This document shows, piece by piece, positions 35,733-43,896 of a stretch of 64,000 bases of DNA. The notes under the pieces are model-generated. The model ran no database searches and had not been told where the DNA came from. It worked only from the letters and a program-made list of their open reading frames with translations. Both the position numbers and the translations under genes were made by a program. Source of the stretch: Halopiger goleimassiliensis (lineage in GTDB: Archaea; Halobacteriota; Halobacteria; Halobacteriales; Natrialbaceae); the NCBI RefSeq assembly GCF_000455345.1, contig NZ_HG315690.1, positions 712,815-776,814 on the forward strand, in the 5' to 3' direction. Positions within the stretch are counted from its first letter, which is position 1; each line of letters opens with the position of its first letter.

Positions 35733-37091
35733 TCAGTCGTCGGTCGGTCGCACCGTCGGCGCACCGACGGCCTCGAGGCGGGGAACGACGATCTCCTCGA
35801 TCCGGTCCGAGTACTGCATGAGCGTGGTCCCGAGGACGCTCATCGCGAGGACGTAGCCGACGGCGAAGGCGTAGATGTCCGCGGCGACGCCCTCCGCGAG
35901 CGCGGAGCCGGCACCCGACAGCGCGAGGGTCGCGATGATCAGCGAGAACTCCCCACGGGTGGTCATACCCAGACCGACCCGAACGGAGCGGCGCTCGCTC
36001 AGGTCGTAGATCCGGCCGCCGAGGTAGCCGCTTAGCAGTTTCGTCGGCGTCGTGGCGAGCACCGCGACCGCGATCAGTCCGGCGACGGCGGGGAACAGCG
36101 TCGGATCGGTGCGGAGGCCGATCCAGAAGAAGAAGATCGCCGCGAAGGCGTCGCGAAGGGGCTCGAGCAGGTTCTCGAGGTCGTGGACGTGGTCGGTTCC
36201 GGAGAAGGCCATCCCGACGAAGAAGGCCGCGACGGCCTCGCTGACCCCGAGCGAGAGCGCCGCCCCCGAGATCAACACGGTGATTCCCAGCGCCCGGAGG
36301 ACGACGAACTCGTGGGAGTCGGTCTCGAGGCTGCGCTGGAACCACTCGGTGCCCAGATAGACCAGCAACAGGAGCACGAGGATGAACCCGACCGCGATCC
36401 CGATCTGTCCCAGCGCCTCGCCGACGTCGCCGCCGCCGAGTACCAGCGCGGTCGCGACGGCCAGGTAGACGGCGATGAACAGATCCTCGAAGACCAGCGT
36501 GCCGAGCATCGGGTCGGACTCGTCGTTGGCGATCCAGCCGAGGTCGATCAACGACTTCGTGATGATCGCCGACGAGGAGATGTAGACGATCCCGGCTGTG
36601 AGAAAAGCGGGGAGGAACGAGCCGAAGATCGCGTATCCGAGCACGAGGCCAGCGCCGAAATTGATCGCGAGGTCGACGACGCCCGCCTTCCCGATGCGGT
36701 CTTTCGAGGCGACGAGTCGGTCGAGGTTGAACTCGAGGCCGAGGAAAAAGAGCAGCAGAACGATCCCGATCTCGGCACCGACGTAGACGAAGTCGGTCTC
36801 CGCGAGGGACATGGCCGCGAGTTCGGCGACGAGATCGGTTCCCGCGACCGAAACCGTCGATCCGACCGATACGTCGGCACCGACGAGCGCGGCCGCGCCC
36901 TCGATACTCGCGGCGATCCAGTCGGCGATTGCCGGGAGATTCCCGAGCACGTGCTCGCTCAGTACCATCCCGACGAGGATGTAAAACGGGATCACCGACT
37001 GGTTAATCCGATTGGCGACGAGGCCGGCCAGTCCGGCGGCCGCGAAGAGCACCCCGACGTCGATCAGCGCGGTCGATTCAGCGGTCGCCAC
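35733..37091 (-). CDS. CPA2-type K+/H+ (cation/proton) antiporter
   Basis: A 452-residue membrane protein with about 12 helices and no C-terminal RCK domain, the KhtU/KefB-like branch of CPA2. Signature segments: ILVGMVLSEHVLGNLPAI, LFFLGLEFNLDRLVASKDRI (conserved acidic position), SSSAIITKSLIDLG, LVFEDLFIAVYLAV and GMTTRGEFSLIIATLALSG. GTG start at 37091, 41 bp after the regulatory-subunit gene on the same strand. Likely releases K+ in exchange for H+. Methylglyoxal synthase lies just upstream of the pair. Confidence 0.87.
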   Translation of the reverse strand: MATAESTALIDVGVLFAAAGLAGLVANRINQSVIPFYILVGMVLSEHVLGNLPAIADWIAASIEGAAALVGADVSVGSTVSVAGTDLVAELAAMSLAETDFVYVGAEIGIVLLLFFLGLEFNLDRLVASKDRIGKAGVVDLAINFGAGLVLGYAIFGSFLPAFLTAGIVYISSSAIITKSLIDLGWIANDESDPMLGTLVFEDLFIAVYLAVATALVLGGGDVGEALGQIGIAVGFILVLLLLVYLGTEWFQRSLETDSHEFVVLRALGITVLISGAALSLGVSEAVAAFFVGMAFSGTDHVHDLENLLEPLRDAFAAIFFFWIGLRTDPTLFPAVAGLIAVAVLATTPTKLLSGYLGGRIYDLSERRSVRVGLGMTTRGEFSLIIATLALSGAGSALAEGVAADIYAFAVGYVLAMSVLGTTLMQYSDRIEEIVVPRLEAVGAPTVRPTDD

Positions 37092-37132
37092 TCGCGGTCA
37101 CCTCCGACGGCACGAACGCGGTCATCGATGGC

Positions 37133-37621
37133 TTAGACCTCGTCCCCCAACAGCGTCTCGAATTCGGCACACTCCTCGCGCTCGCCGATGACGACCAGCG
37201 TGTCGTCGACCCGGAGGACGGTCTCGGGCGTCGGCGGCGAGATCAGGTCGTCGCCGCGCTGGATCGCGATGACCGAGACGCCGGTTCGATCACGAATGTC
37301 CGCCTGCTCGAGGGTTTGCCCCGCGATTTCGGCGGTCTCGGAGACGTTGTACCACTCGAGGTACGTGTCGTCGGAGAGCATCGTTTCGACCGCCTCCGCC
37401 TGTACGGGCTGGAAGTAGGCCCCTTCCAGGATCGTTCCGATCTTCCGGGCGAGGCGGTCCGAGACCTCGAACAGCTTGTCGCCGTCGGCGTCCGGGTTCG
37501 CCTTCAGGTACACCTCCCGCTTCCCCGTGTTGTGGGTGACGATGACGAGGCGCTGGCCGTCCTCGAGTTCGACCTCGAACTTCTTCCCGACGCCGGGGAG
37601 GTCGCTCTCGTAGATGGTCAT
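37133..37621 (-). CDS. Antiporter regulatory subunit (KhtT-like, RCK_C domain)
   Basis: A 162-residue cytoplasmic protein. Residues 1-75 form the small N-terminal domain of KhtT-type subunits (MTIYESDLPGVGKKFEVELE); residues about 85-160 are a TrkA-C/RCK_C domain (DRTGVSVIAIQRGDDLISPP, LRVDDTLVVIGEREECAEFE). Paired subunits of this type gate CPA2 antiporters; in Bacillus KhtT the RCK_C domain binds c-di-AMP, so regulation by the DacZ product at 57.1 kb is a possibility, not shown. A TATA element at 37645-37652 is 27 nt upstream of the ATG at 37621, fitting a leaderless antiporter transcript. Confidence 0.85.
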   Translation of the reverse strand: MTIYESDLPGVGKKFEVELEDGQRLVIVTHNTGKREVYLKANPDADGDKLFEVSDRLARKIGTILEGAYFQPVQAEAVETMLSDDTYLEWYNVSETAEIAGQTLEQADIRDRTGVSVIAIQRGDDLISPPTPETVLRVDDTLVVIGEREECAEFETLLGDEV

Positions 37622-37644
37622 ACCGAATACCGCGGCCGCACGGG

Positions 37645-37652
37645 TATTAAAT
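37645..37652 (-). promoter_or_regulatory. TATA element of the antiporter operon
   Basis: Read on the minus strand this is ATTTAATA, centred 27 nt upstream of the ATG at 37621, the standard leaderless spacing. Confidence 0.5.
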
Positions 37653-37819
37653 GACCTGACCCGGCCACGACACCTCGCTCGACGTCGACGCGGGCACCGA
37701 ACTCGTCCCGCTCGAGGGCGTCGGGACGCTCGGCGTGTTCGCTTCGCGACGCTCGGGGTGATCGTTCCCCGCCCCGAGGGGCGTCGACGATCCCGACCTC
37801 CCGGTCACCGGCGAGCGGT

Positions 37820-38188
37820 TCAGTCGGACAGCCCCTCGATGAGAAACTCCGCGGACGAGCGGTTCGTCGCCAGCGCGACGTCGCGGACGTCGCAGATCCG
37901 CAACAGCGCCGAGATGTCGGGCTCGTGGGGCTGGGCCTCGAGCGGATCCCGGAGGAAGACGACGCCGTCGAGAGCCTCCCGCGCGACCTCCGCGCCGATC
38001 ATCAGGTCGCCGCCCAGCGACCCCGACGCCATCCGTTCGACCTCGAGGTCAGTCTCCTCGCGGACCCGTTTGCCCGTCGTCCCGGTCGCGATCAGCTCGT
38101 ACGTCCGGAGCTGGTCCTCGTGTGCCTGTGCGAACTCGACGAGATCGGGCTTCGTCTCGTCGTGGGCGATCAGCGCGACGCGCGTCAT
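37820..38188 (-). CDS. mgsA: Methylglyoxal synthase
   Basis: A 122-residue enzyme turning dihydroxyacetone phosphate into methylglyoxal and phosphate. The active-site residues line up with the bacterial enzyme: N-terminal ALIAHDETK, the phosphate loop TGTTG, catalytic D61 in ASGSLGGDLMIGAEV, H88 and D91 in FLRDPLEAQPHEPDISALLR, and the tail ICDVRDVALATNRSSAEFLI. Nearly all of the protein is motif, so assignment is firm. The frame is open to 38287, but ATG 38188 gives the family N terminus. The next genes downstream on this strand (198 bp on) are the K+/H+ antiporter pair. Confidence 0.94.
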   Translation of the reverse strand: MTRVALIAHDETKPDLVEFAQAHEDQLRTYELIATGTTGKRVREETDLEVERMASGSLGGDLMIGAEVAREALDGVVFLRDPLEAQPHEPDISALLRICDVRDVALATNRSSAEFLIEGLSD

Positions 38189-38241
38189 ACCGAACGATCG
38201 ACGGCGACGCGGAAAACGCTGGGCCGGCGATCGACTGCCGT

Positions 38242-38541
38242 TCAGAACTCCTCGACGTGCGGTCGCAGGTCCAACTCGAGCGTCCACGACGAACGGTCCT
38301 GCGTGACCAGATACCAGTAGGAGTCGGCGATGGCGTCAGGGTCGAGGTACTCCGCCGTGTTGGGATCGGTGATATCCGTCGGGGCGGCGACGGCGTCCGA
38401 ACCGAGGGCGTCCGCCAGCTCCTCGAGGTAGTCTTCCGATCGGGCGAACAGGCCGATCTGACAGCCCTCGTCGACGAATGTTCGAGCGAGCGATTCTCCG
38501 AGGCCGGGACCGACGCCGGCGATGACGGCCGTACACGTCAT
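38242..38541 (-). pseudogene. Short-chain dehydrogenase with a large in-frame internal deletion
   Basis: A 99-residue open frame made of the two ends of an SDR protein. Residues 1-60 are the NAD(P)-binding start (AVIAGVGPGLGESLARTFVD; FARSEDYLEELADALG; DITDP); residues about 64-99 are the C-terminal end of the same haloarchaeal family (EYLDPDAIADSYWYLVTQDR, WTLELDLRPHVEEF). A whole SDR of this type has about 235-240 residues, so about 135-140 residues are missing, including the NAG segment and the catalytic Ser-Tyr-Lys. Start and stop codons are intact, so a short product may still be made, but it cannot be a working dehydrogenase. Confidence 0.8.
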
Positions 38542-38675
38542 GAATCGTCAAACGACGGACCGTGGTTTAGAATCCGGGGCGGAACGATCACCTACTGGTC
38601 CGCCCGTCTCCGACCTACCGCCGACCGCTCGGAATCGGCGGAACGGTCTTGCCGATCGAGCGGGAATCCACGGAC

Positions 38676-38888
38676 ATGGAACGCCGAACCATCTCCGTCA
38701 GCGGAATGTCCTGTGACGGCTGCGAACGAAACGTCGAGAGCGGGCTGACGAACCTCGAGGGCGTCTCGAAGGTCGAGGCCGACTACGAGGGCGACGCCGT
38801 CGAGGTGGTCGTCGAAGACGACGTGACGGAGGACGACCTCCATGCCGCCATTCGAGAGGCCGGCTACGAGGTCGCCGGCACCGCGTAG
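38676..38888 (+). CDS. CopZ-like heavy-metal chaperone (HMA domain)
   Basis: A 70-residue ferredoxin-like HMA domain (MERRTISVSGMSCDGCERNV). The metal site is CDGC at residues 13-16 after the usual GM. Length equals a stand-alone CopZ. It likely carries Cu(I), or another soft metal, to the P1B ATPase encoded convergently at 38985-41279. ATG 38676 is chosen over a start nine codons earlier. A paralogue of the same size is at 50829-51038. Confidence 0.88.
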   Translation: MERRTISVSGMSCDGCERNVESGLTNLEGVSKVEADYEGDAVEVVVEDDVTEDDLHAAIREAGYEVAGTA

Positions 38889-38984
38889 CGTCCGACGGGA
38901 CCGGCTCGAGTCCCCGTCCCCATCCACCGCGGTTCTCGGGTTCTCGTTTTTCGCCTCGATCCCGTCGTCCGGATCGACGAGAGC

Positions 38985-41279
38985 CTACTTCGTCGCCGGC
39001 TCGCCGCTCGAGGCATCCGCCGTTCCGCCCTCTCGAAGGGCGAACTCGGTGTTGATCCCTTCACCCGAGAGCAGCTGGCCGGCGAAGCTATTGGCGAGGA
39101 CGGCCGAGACCGACAGCACCATCGCGATCATCGCGAACACCGGGTGGACGAGACCGGTCGTCGCCGCGGCGACGCCGACGCCGTTGAACGCGAAGGCCGC
39201 CAGCAGATTCTGTCGCGTCTTGTGGTAGCTCTTCGCGCCGATCTCGTATGCGTCGACGACGCCACCGAGGCGCTCGCCGACGAGGACGACGTCGGCCGAC
39301 TCGATCGCGATGTCGGTGCCGGCCCCGATCGCGATCCCGACGTCGGCCTGCGTGAGCCCCGGCGCGTCGTTGATCCCGTCGCCGACCATCGCGACGCGGT
39401 GGTCCGCTTCCTGCAGCCGGCGGATCTCCGCGCGCTTCTCCTCGGGGAGGACGTCGGCCAGCACCCGATCGATACCGACCACGTCCGCGACCGCGCGGGC
39501 CGTCCGCTCGTCGTCACCGGTGATCATCACGGGCGTAATACCTGCGTCCCGAAGTCGCCGGACAGTCGCTTCGGCGTCGGCCTTGATCTCGTCGCCGATT
39601 CCGACCAGCCCGAGCAGGTCGCCGTCGCAGGCGACGCCGACTGCCGTGAGGCCGCGATTCCGGAGGGCATCGAGGTCGTCCGTTGCCCTCGAGACGTCGA
39701 CGCCTGCGGCCGCGAGCCAGTCGGGTTTCCCGACCAACAGTTCGTCGCCGTCGACCGTCGCGCGGACGCCCTTCCCGGTCACCGACTCGAACGCCTCGGG
39801 ATCGTCGTACTCGAGGCCGTGCTCGTCGGCGCGCTCGAGGACGGCGTCGGCCAGCGGGTGGCCGCTGAACGCCTCGGCGGTCGCTGCGGTCGCGAGAATG
39901 TCGAATTCGGTCCGCCCCGCGCCGAACGCGACGGTCTCCACGACGCTCGGTTCGCCCACTGTGATCGTTCCGGTCTTGTCGAGGACGACGCGATCGATGT
40001 CGGGGAGGACCTGGAAGGCGTCGGCCGACCGCAGCAGGACGCCGCGTCTCGCCGCGGCGCCGCCACCGCGGATGAGTGCCAGCGGCGTCGCCATCCCGAG
40101 CGCGCACGGATAACCCAGGACGAGGACCGCGAGCGCTGCGAAGGCGGCCCGCTGGACGTTCGGTCCCGTTCCGAACGGCCCGCCCTGCCAGACGGCGGGA
40201 GCGACCAGCCAAAACAGGAACGCGAGCGCGGCGATCAGGAGGACGCCGGGGACGAAATATCGCAGGACGCTGTCGGCGAGTCTGACGATACCGGGCTTGG
40301 TCGCGCGGGCCGCCTCGATCTCGCGGGCGACCCGGTTCAGGAACGCGTCGTCGCCGGTCGCGATCACCTCGACGAGCAGCGTCCCGGTCCGATTGACGCT
40401 GCCGCCAATCACTTCGTCATCAGGGATCTTCTCCTCGGGGATCGACTCGCCGGTCGCCACCGACTCGTCGACGGCCGACTCGCCCTCGCGGACCGTCCCG
40501 TCGACCGGCACGTGCTCGCCGGGTTTGACGCGGACACGGTCACCCACCTCGAGATCGTCGACTGGGACCTCTTCGACGCCCTCGTCGGTCACGCGACGAG
40601 CGGTGTCGGGCCGCAGCTCGAGCAGATCCTGCACGGCCCGCGAGGTGCGGGTCCGGACGAGCAGACTGGTGTACTCCGAGAGGACGTGGTAGGTGGTGAC
40701 GAACACCGAGACCGCGAAGAAGTGGACCGTCGGGAACCCGGGAAAGACCGTCAGCCCGAGTAGTCCACCGAGCAGGCCAGCAAACGCGCCAGCCTCGAGC
40801 AGGACGTGCTGGTTGAAGATGCCACGTCGGAGGCTCTGAATCGCCTTCTCGAGGATGTATCGGCCGGGCCCGAACATCGTCCCCAGCGCGAGGCCCAGCG
40901 TAACGAGATCCATTGCCATCGATTCCGATTCGAATCGGCTGACGACGAAGATCATCCACAGCATCAACGCGGCGGTGACGAGCGAGCCCGCGCCGGCCAG
41001 CGCGAACCGACGCTTGCCGGCCTCGAGTTCCGCCTGTTGCTCCCGGAACCGCTCGCGCTTGTCCGGATCGCGGATGGTGTAGCCGAGGTCCCGCAGGGTG
41101 TCCTTCAGCTCGACCTCGCTCACCCGGTCGTCGTCGTACCGGACGCGGACCTCCTCGTGGGCGAGGCCCACGTCGACGTCTTCGACGCCGTCGGTGCGAT
41201 CGTACGCTTTCCGAATGCTCTCGGCGCAAAACGAGCAACTCATCCCGCCGACGGCGAACTGTTCGGAGACGGTCTTCAT
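38985..41279 (-). CDS. P1B-type heavy-metal ATPase with YPC motif
   Basis: A 764-residue P-type ATPase. N-terminal HMA domain (residues 1-72) with C15 and C18 in GGMSCSFCAES; eight predicted helices; actuator motif VDESVATGESIPEEK; transmembrane metal motif GYPCALGMATP (Y390-P391-C392), where copper pumps have CPC; phosphorylation D434 in DKTGTI; nucleotide-binding HP in EAFSGHPLADAV; hinge VGDGINDAPGLTQADVG. It exports a soft metal, but the YPC motif makes specificity uncertain. The frame is open to 41735, but ATG 41279 is the family start. Convergent with the CopZ-like gene, 96 bp apart. Confidence 0.9.
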   Translation of the reverse strand: MKTVSEQFAVGGMSCSFCAESIRKAYDRTDGVEDVDVGLAHEEVRVRYDDDRVSEVELKDTLRDLGYTIRDPDKRERFREQQAELEAGKRRFALAGAGSLVTAALMLWMIFVVSRFESESMAMDLVTLGLALGTMFGPGRYILEKAIQSLRRGIFNQHVLLEAGAFAGLLGGLLGLTVFPGFPTVHFFAVSVFVTTYHVLSEYTSLLVRTRTSRAVQDLLELRPDTARRVTDEGVEEVPVDDLEVGDRVRVKPGEHVPVDGTVREGESAVDESVATGESIPEEKIPDDEVIGGSVNRTGTLLVEVIATGDDAFLNRVAREIEAARATKPGIVRLADSVLRYFVPGVLLIAALAFLFWLVAPAVWQGGPFGTGPNVQRAAFAALAVLVLGYPCALGMATPLALIRGGGAAARRGVLLRSADAFQVLPDIDRVVLDKTGTITVGEPSVVETVAFGAGRTEFDILATAATAEAFSGHPLADAVLERADEHGLEYDDPEAFESVTGKGVRATVDGDELLVGKPDWLAAAGVDVSRATDDLDALRNRGLTAVGVACDGDLLGLVGIGDEIKADAEATVRRLRDAGITPVMITGDDERTARAVADVVGIDRVLADVLPEEKRAEIRRLQEADHRVAMVGDGINDAPGLTQADVGIAIGAGTDIAIESADVVLVGERLGGVVDAYEIGAKSYHKTRQNLLAAFAFNGVGVAAATTGLVHPVFAMIAMVLSVSAVLANSFAGQLLSGEGINTEFALREGGTADASSGEPATK

Positions 41280-41379
41280 CGGCTCTCGTACCGATACGGA
41301 CTCGAGCGACAAAAGCGACCGCTCGGCTCGGTTGGAATCCCGACCCTCGGTTTTTGTCCGTGGCGACCGCAATCGGCGT

Positions 41380-41909
41380 ATGAGCGACTCGAGCGAGAGC
41401 GGCCCCGACGACCGAACGTCGCGCTTCCCGACGGTGCGTTCGACGACGTCCCCTCGAACTTCGGTCACGTGTTCGCGCCCGTCTCGACGGCGACCGGCGC
41501 GGAACTGCGCCGGGCCGCGACGTCCAGGGGTCGCGTCTGTTTCACGGGGTGGTCGCCCAACGGCGTCGTCGGCGACCTCACCGAGGTCTTGACCGGCCAC
41601 GTCGACGAACCGCCGAGCGATCCGTGGTCGCATCTGCGGTGGGGCGACCCCGCGTTCGTCCGTGAGGAGTTTTCCGACACCGACCCCTCGTTCCAACGCC
41701 GACCCCTCGAGTTCCGGTACGCGACGCCCCATCACTTCTGGCGGAAACTCGCCGAGGAGTCGGGCCCGCTCTCGCCGGTCCAGCAGCGGATGAACGACGA
41801 CGAGGCCCGGGTTGCGCGCCGTCGAGACGGGGTCGCGGCTCTGGAGGAGTGGCTCGGGGACAACGTGATCAGGGTGGAGTACCTCCAGGTGCGGGCCGTG
41901 ATCACGTGA
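41380..41909 (+). pseudogene. Broken SAM-dependent methyltransferase gene
   Basis: The segment from about 41404 to 41909 encodes, in one frame, the C-terminal two thirds of a class I methyltransferase: LPDGAFDDVPSNFGHVFAP (post-II motif), ELRRAATSRGRVCFTGWSPN (motif around beta-5), WSHLRWGDPAFVREEF, and a natural stop. A plausible original start, ATG 41380 (MSDSSESGPDD), lies in a different frame only 25-30 bp before the homologous part. The roughly 90 residues carrying SAM motif I (GxGxG) are absent. So the gene has both a deletion and a frame change near 41400. The longer ORF that starts at 40806 is overlap with the ATPase gene on the other strand. Confidence 0.75.
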
Positions 41910-41988
41910 TCGGCGATCGGTGAAACCGCCGCTCTAAGATCGACTGCGGGCCAAGCTCTTTCGCCCTCGACGGAGTAGACCGACCGTC

Positions 41989-42681
41989 ATGACGTTCGAT
42001 CCCGACGCCGTCAAGACGCTCGCGTTCGACTCCTACGGGACGCTCGTGGACGTCTCCGGCGTCGCCGAGTCGCTCTCGGAGCACCTCGACGATCACGATC
42101 CGTCGCTGGTTGCGAGGATCTGGCGTCAGCGGTCGCTGGCCAACGCGATGGTCGGCAACGCGATCGGCGAGTACGACGCGTTCTACGAGATGAACCGCCA
42201 GGCGTTGCGGGCCACCCTCGAGACGGTCGGCCTCGACCTCCCCGAGGACGAACGCGAGGAGATCCTCGCAACCTACCACGAGCTGCCGGTATTCGACGAC
42301 GTCCGCGAGGGAATGGAACGGTTCGGCGAGCTAGGATATGACTGCTACGTCGTCTCGAACGGGAACGAGGAGATGCTCGAGTCGCTGGTCGGGGTCGCCG
42401 ATCTCGAAGGCCTGCTCGAGGACGCGATCAGTGCAGACGAGATCGAGCAGTTCAAACCCCAGCCCGAGCTGTACCGCCACGCCGCAGACGAGATCGGGAC
42501 GCCGATCGGGGAGATCGCGTTCGTCGGTGCGGGCTGGTGGGACGTACCGGGCGCGATGAACGCGGGGATGCAGGGAGTCTGGATCAACCGATCGAACGCG
42601 CGCTGGGGACCCTACGAGGTCGATCCCGACCTGACGATCGACAGCTTCCACGAGTTGGCGGACACACTCGAAACCGCGTGA
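41989..42681 (+). CDS. HAD-superfamily hydrolase, haloacid dehalogenase type II
   Basis: A 230-residue enzyme of the L-2-haloacid dehalogenase-like group. Motif I AFDSYGTLVDVSG (nucleophile D near residue 14), a helical cap (about 20-95), SNGNEEM (motif II Ser), K in EQFKPQPELY (motif III) and VGAGWWDVPGAMNAGMQGVW (motif IV). The motif IV Asp pair is here W-D. Actual substrate may be a haloacid or a phosphate ester; family members vary. Single gene, 79 bp after the broken methyltransferase. Confidence 0.83.
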   Translation: MTFDPDAVKTLAFDSYGTLVDVSGVAESLSEHLDDHDPSLVARIWRQRSLANAMVGNAIGEYDAFYEMNRQALRATLETVGLDLPEDEREEILATYHELPVFDDVREGMERFGELGYDCYVVSNGNEEMLESLVGVADLEGLLEDAISADEIEQFKPQPELYRHAADEIGTPIGEIAFVGAGWWDVPGAMNAGMQGVWINRSNARWGPYEVDPDLTIDSFHELADTLETA

Positions 42682-42715
42682 TTCGACGGCGTCGACTCGT
42701 AGGACGCGAGAGAAG

Positions 42716-43741
42716 TCAGTCGTCGTATGTGTGCGTGGCGATGGCTTGCTCGAGCAGTTCGTCCGGAATGCCGGGCACCTCCTCATCGCGGACGGTCTCG
42801 GCAGTCTCCGGCTCCTCGACCTCCCGGGGAAACTCGCGTAGCGCCCAGTGGATCGCGATGCCGGCTTTCGCACCCTCGCCGAGCGCGACGGGGACCTGAT
42901 TGTGACCCGGTGTGACGTCGCCGACCGCGAAGACGCCGTCGACGCTCGTCCGCCCGTGGTCGTCGACCGCGACCGTCCCGTCGTCGTTGCGTTCACAGCC
43001 TAGCTCGGCCGCTAACTCGTTGTGATAGTTCGAGCCGTACATCGCGAACCCGCCCCGGTACTCGCGGATCGTGCCGTCGTCGAACTCCAGGGCCTCGAGC
43101 CAGCCGTCGTCGCCGTTGCGGACGCCGGTGATCTCCGGGGTGACGACGTCGATCGGGTGACGCTCGAGCATCGCCGCCGTCTCGTCGCTCCAGTCGGGGT
43201 CCTCGCCCCGCGTCAACAGGTCCACGTCGCCGGTGAAGTTCAGCATGATCGCGGCGACGTGGGCCGCGCTCTCGCTCGCCCCCATCACGTAGACCGGCTC
43301 GTCGACGAACATGTAGGCGTCACAATGGAGGCAGTAGTGCAGCCCGCGGCCGGTCCGCGGGAGCGGCGGCGCAGGGCGCACGTCGTCGAACCCGGTCGCG
43401 ACGACGAGACAGTCCGCGAGGTAGTCGGCGTCGTTCCCGCAGACGCGGAACCGCCCGTCGTCGGTTTCGACAGCCGAAGAGACGAAATCCCGAACCACGT
43501 CGCAGCCGTACGATTCGAGCTGTTCGCGCCCGGTCGCGAGGAACTCGTTGCCGCTCGTCTCCGCCGGGACCCCGACGAGGTTGTGCACGTCCCGCATCAT
43601 CGCCGCGCGGCCGCCACCACGCTCGACGACGGCCGTCGCGTGGCCGAGCCGAGTCGTGTACAGCCCGGCGGTCAGCCCCGCCGGCCCGCCGCCGATCACG
43701 ACGACGTCGTACTCGCGCCGGTCGGTCGCATTCTCGGACAT
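42716..43741 (-). CDS. Thioredoxin reductase-like FAD/NAD(P) oxidoreductase
   Basis: A 341-residue two-dinucleotide-binding-domain flavoprotein. FAD motif VVVIGGGPAGLTAGLYTTRL near residue 13; redox pair C137-L-H-C140 in HYCLHCDAYMF, equivalent to the TrxB CxxC; second nucleotide site VYVMGASESAAHVAAIM; C-terminal FAD segment VDGVFAVGDVTPGHNQVPVA. The last Gly-rich site is GASES rather than GGGxxA, so the cofactor preference (NADPH, NADH or another donor) is unclear; several haloarchaeal relatives are not true thioredoxin reductases. ATG 43741 gives a short acidic leader before the FAD motif. Confidence 0.85.
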   Translation of the reverse strand: MSENATDRREYDVVVIGGGPAGLTAGLYTTRLGHATAVVERGGGRAAMMRDVHNLVGVPAETSGNEFLATGREQLESYGCDVVRDFVSSAVETDDGRFRVCGNDADYLADCLVVATGFDDVRPAPPLPRTGRGLHYCLHCDAYMFVDEPVYVMGASESAAHVAAIMLNFTGDVDLLTRGEDPDWSDETAAMLERHPIDVVTPEITGVRNGDDGWLEALEFDDGTIREYRGGFAMYGSNYHNELAAELGCERNDDGTVAVDDHGRTSVDGVFAVGDVTPGHNQVPVALGEGAKAGIAIHWALREFPREVEEPETAETVRDEEVPGIPDELLEQAIATHTYDD

Positions 43742-43896
43742 GGGCGTGCGCGTACACCGACAGGGGCCGAAAAGCCTCACCACGTCATCGCAACGGTTCC
43801 TCCCACAGCCACGAGAGGCCCGCGGACTACCCCCTCGAGGTACCGAGACTGCCGAGGGGCGGAACCGTTTTTTGGTGCGGTCACCCGGGACACAGT

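Noticed and set aside
37651-37761. Possible small plus-strand gene with GTELVPLEGVGTLGVFASRR
   Set aside because: The ATG at 37651 is followed by a stop after two codons and no other start is in frame; listed only as part of the decay zone.
40806-41379. Upstream part of a long plus-strand frame continuing into the broken methyltransferase
   Set aside because: This stretch mostly overlaps the P1B ATPase gene in antisense and does not show a SAM motif, so it is not the missing N terminus.
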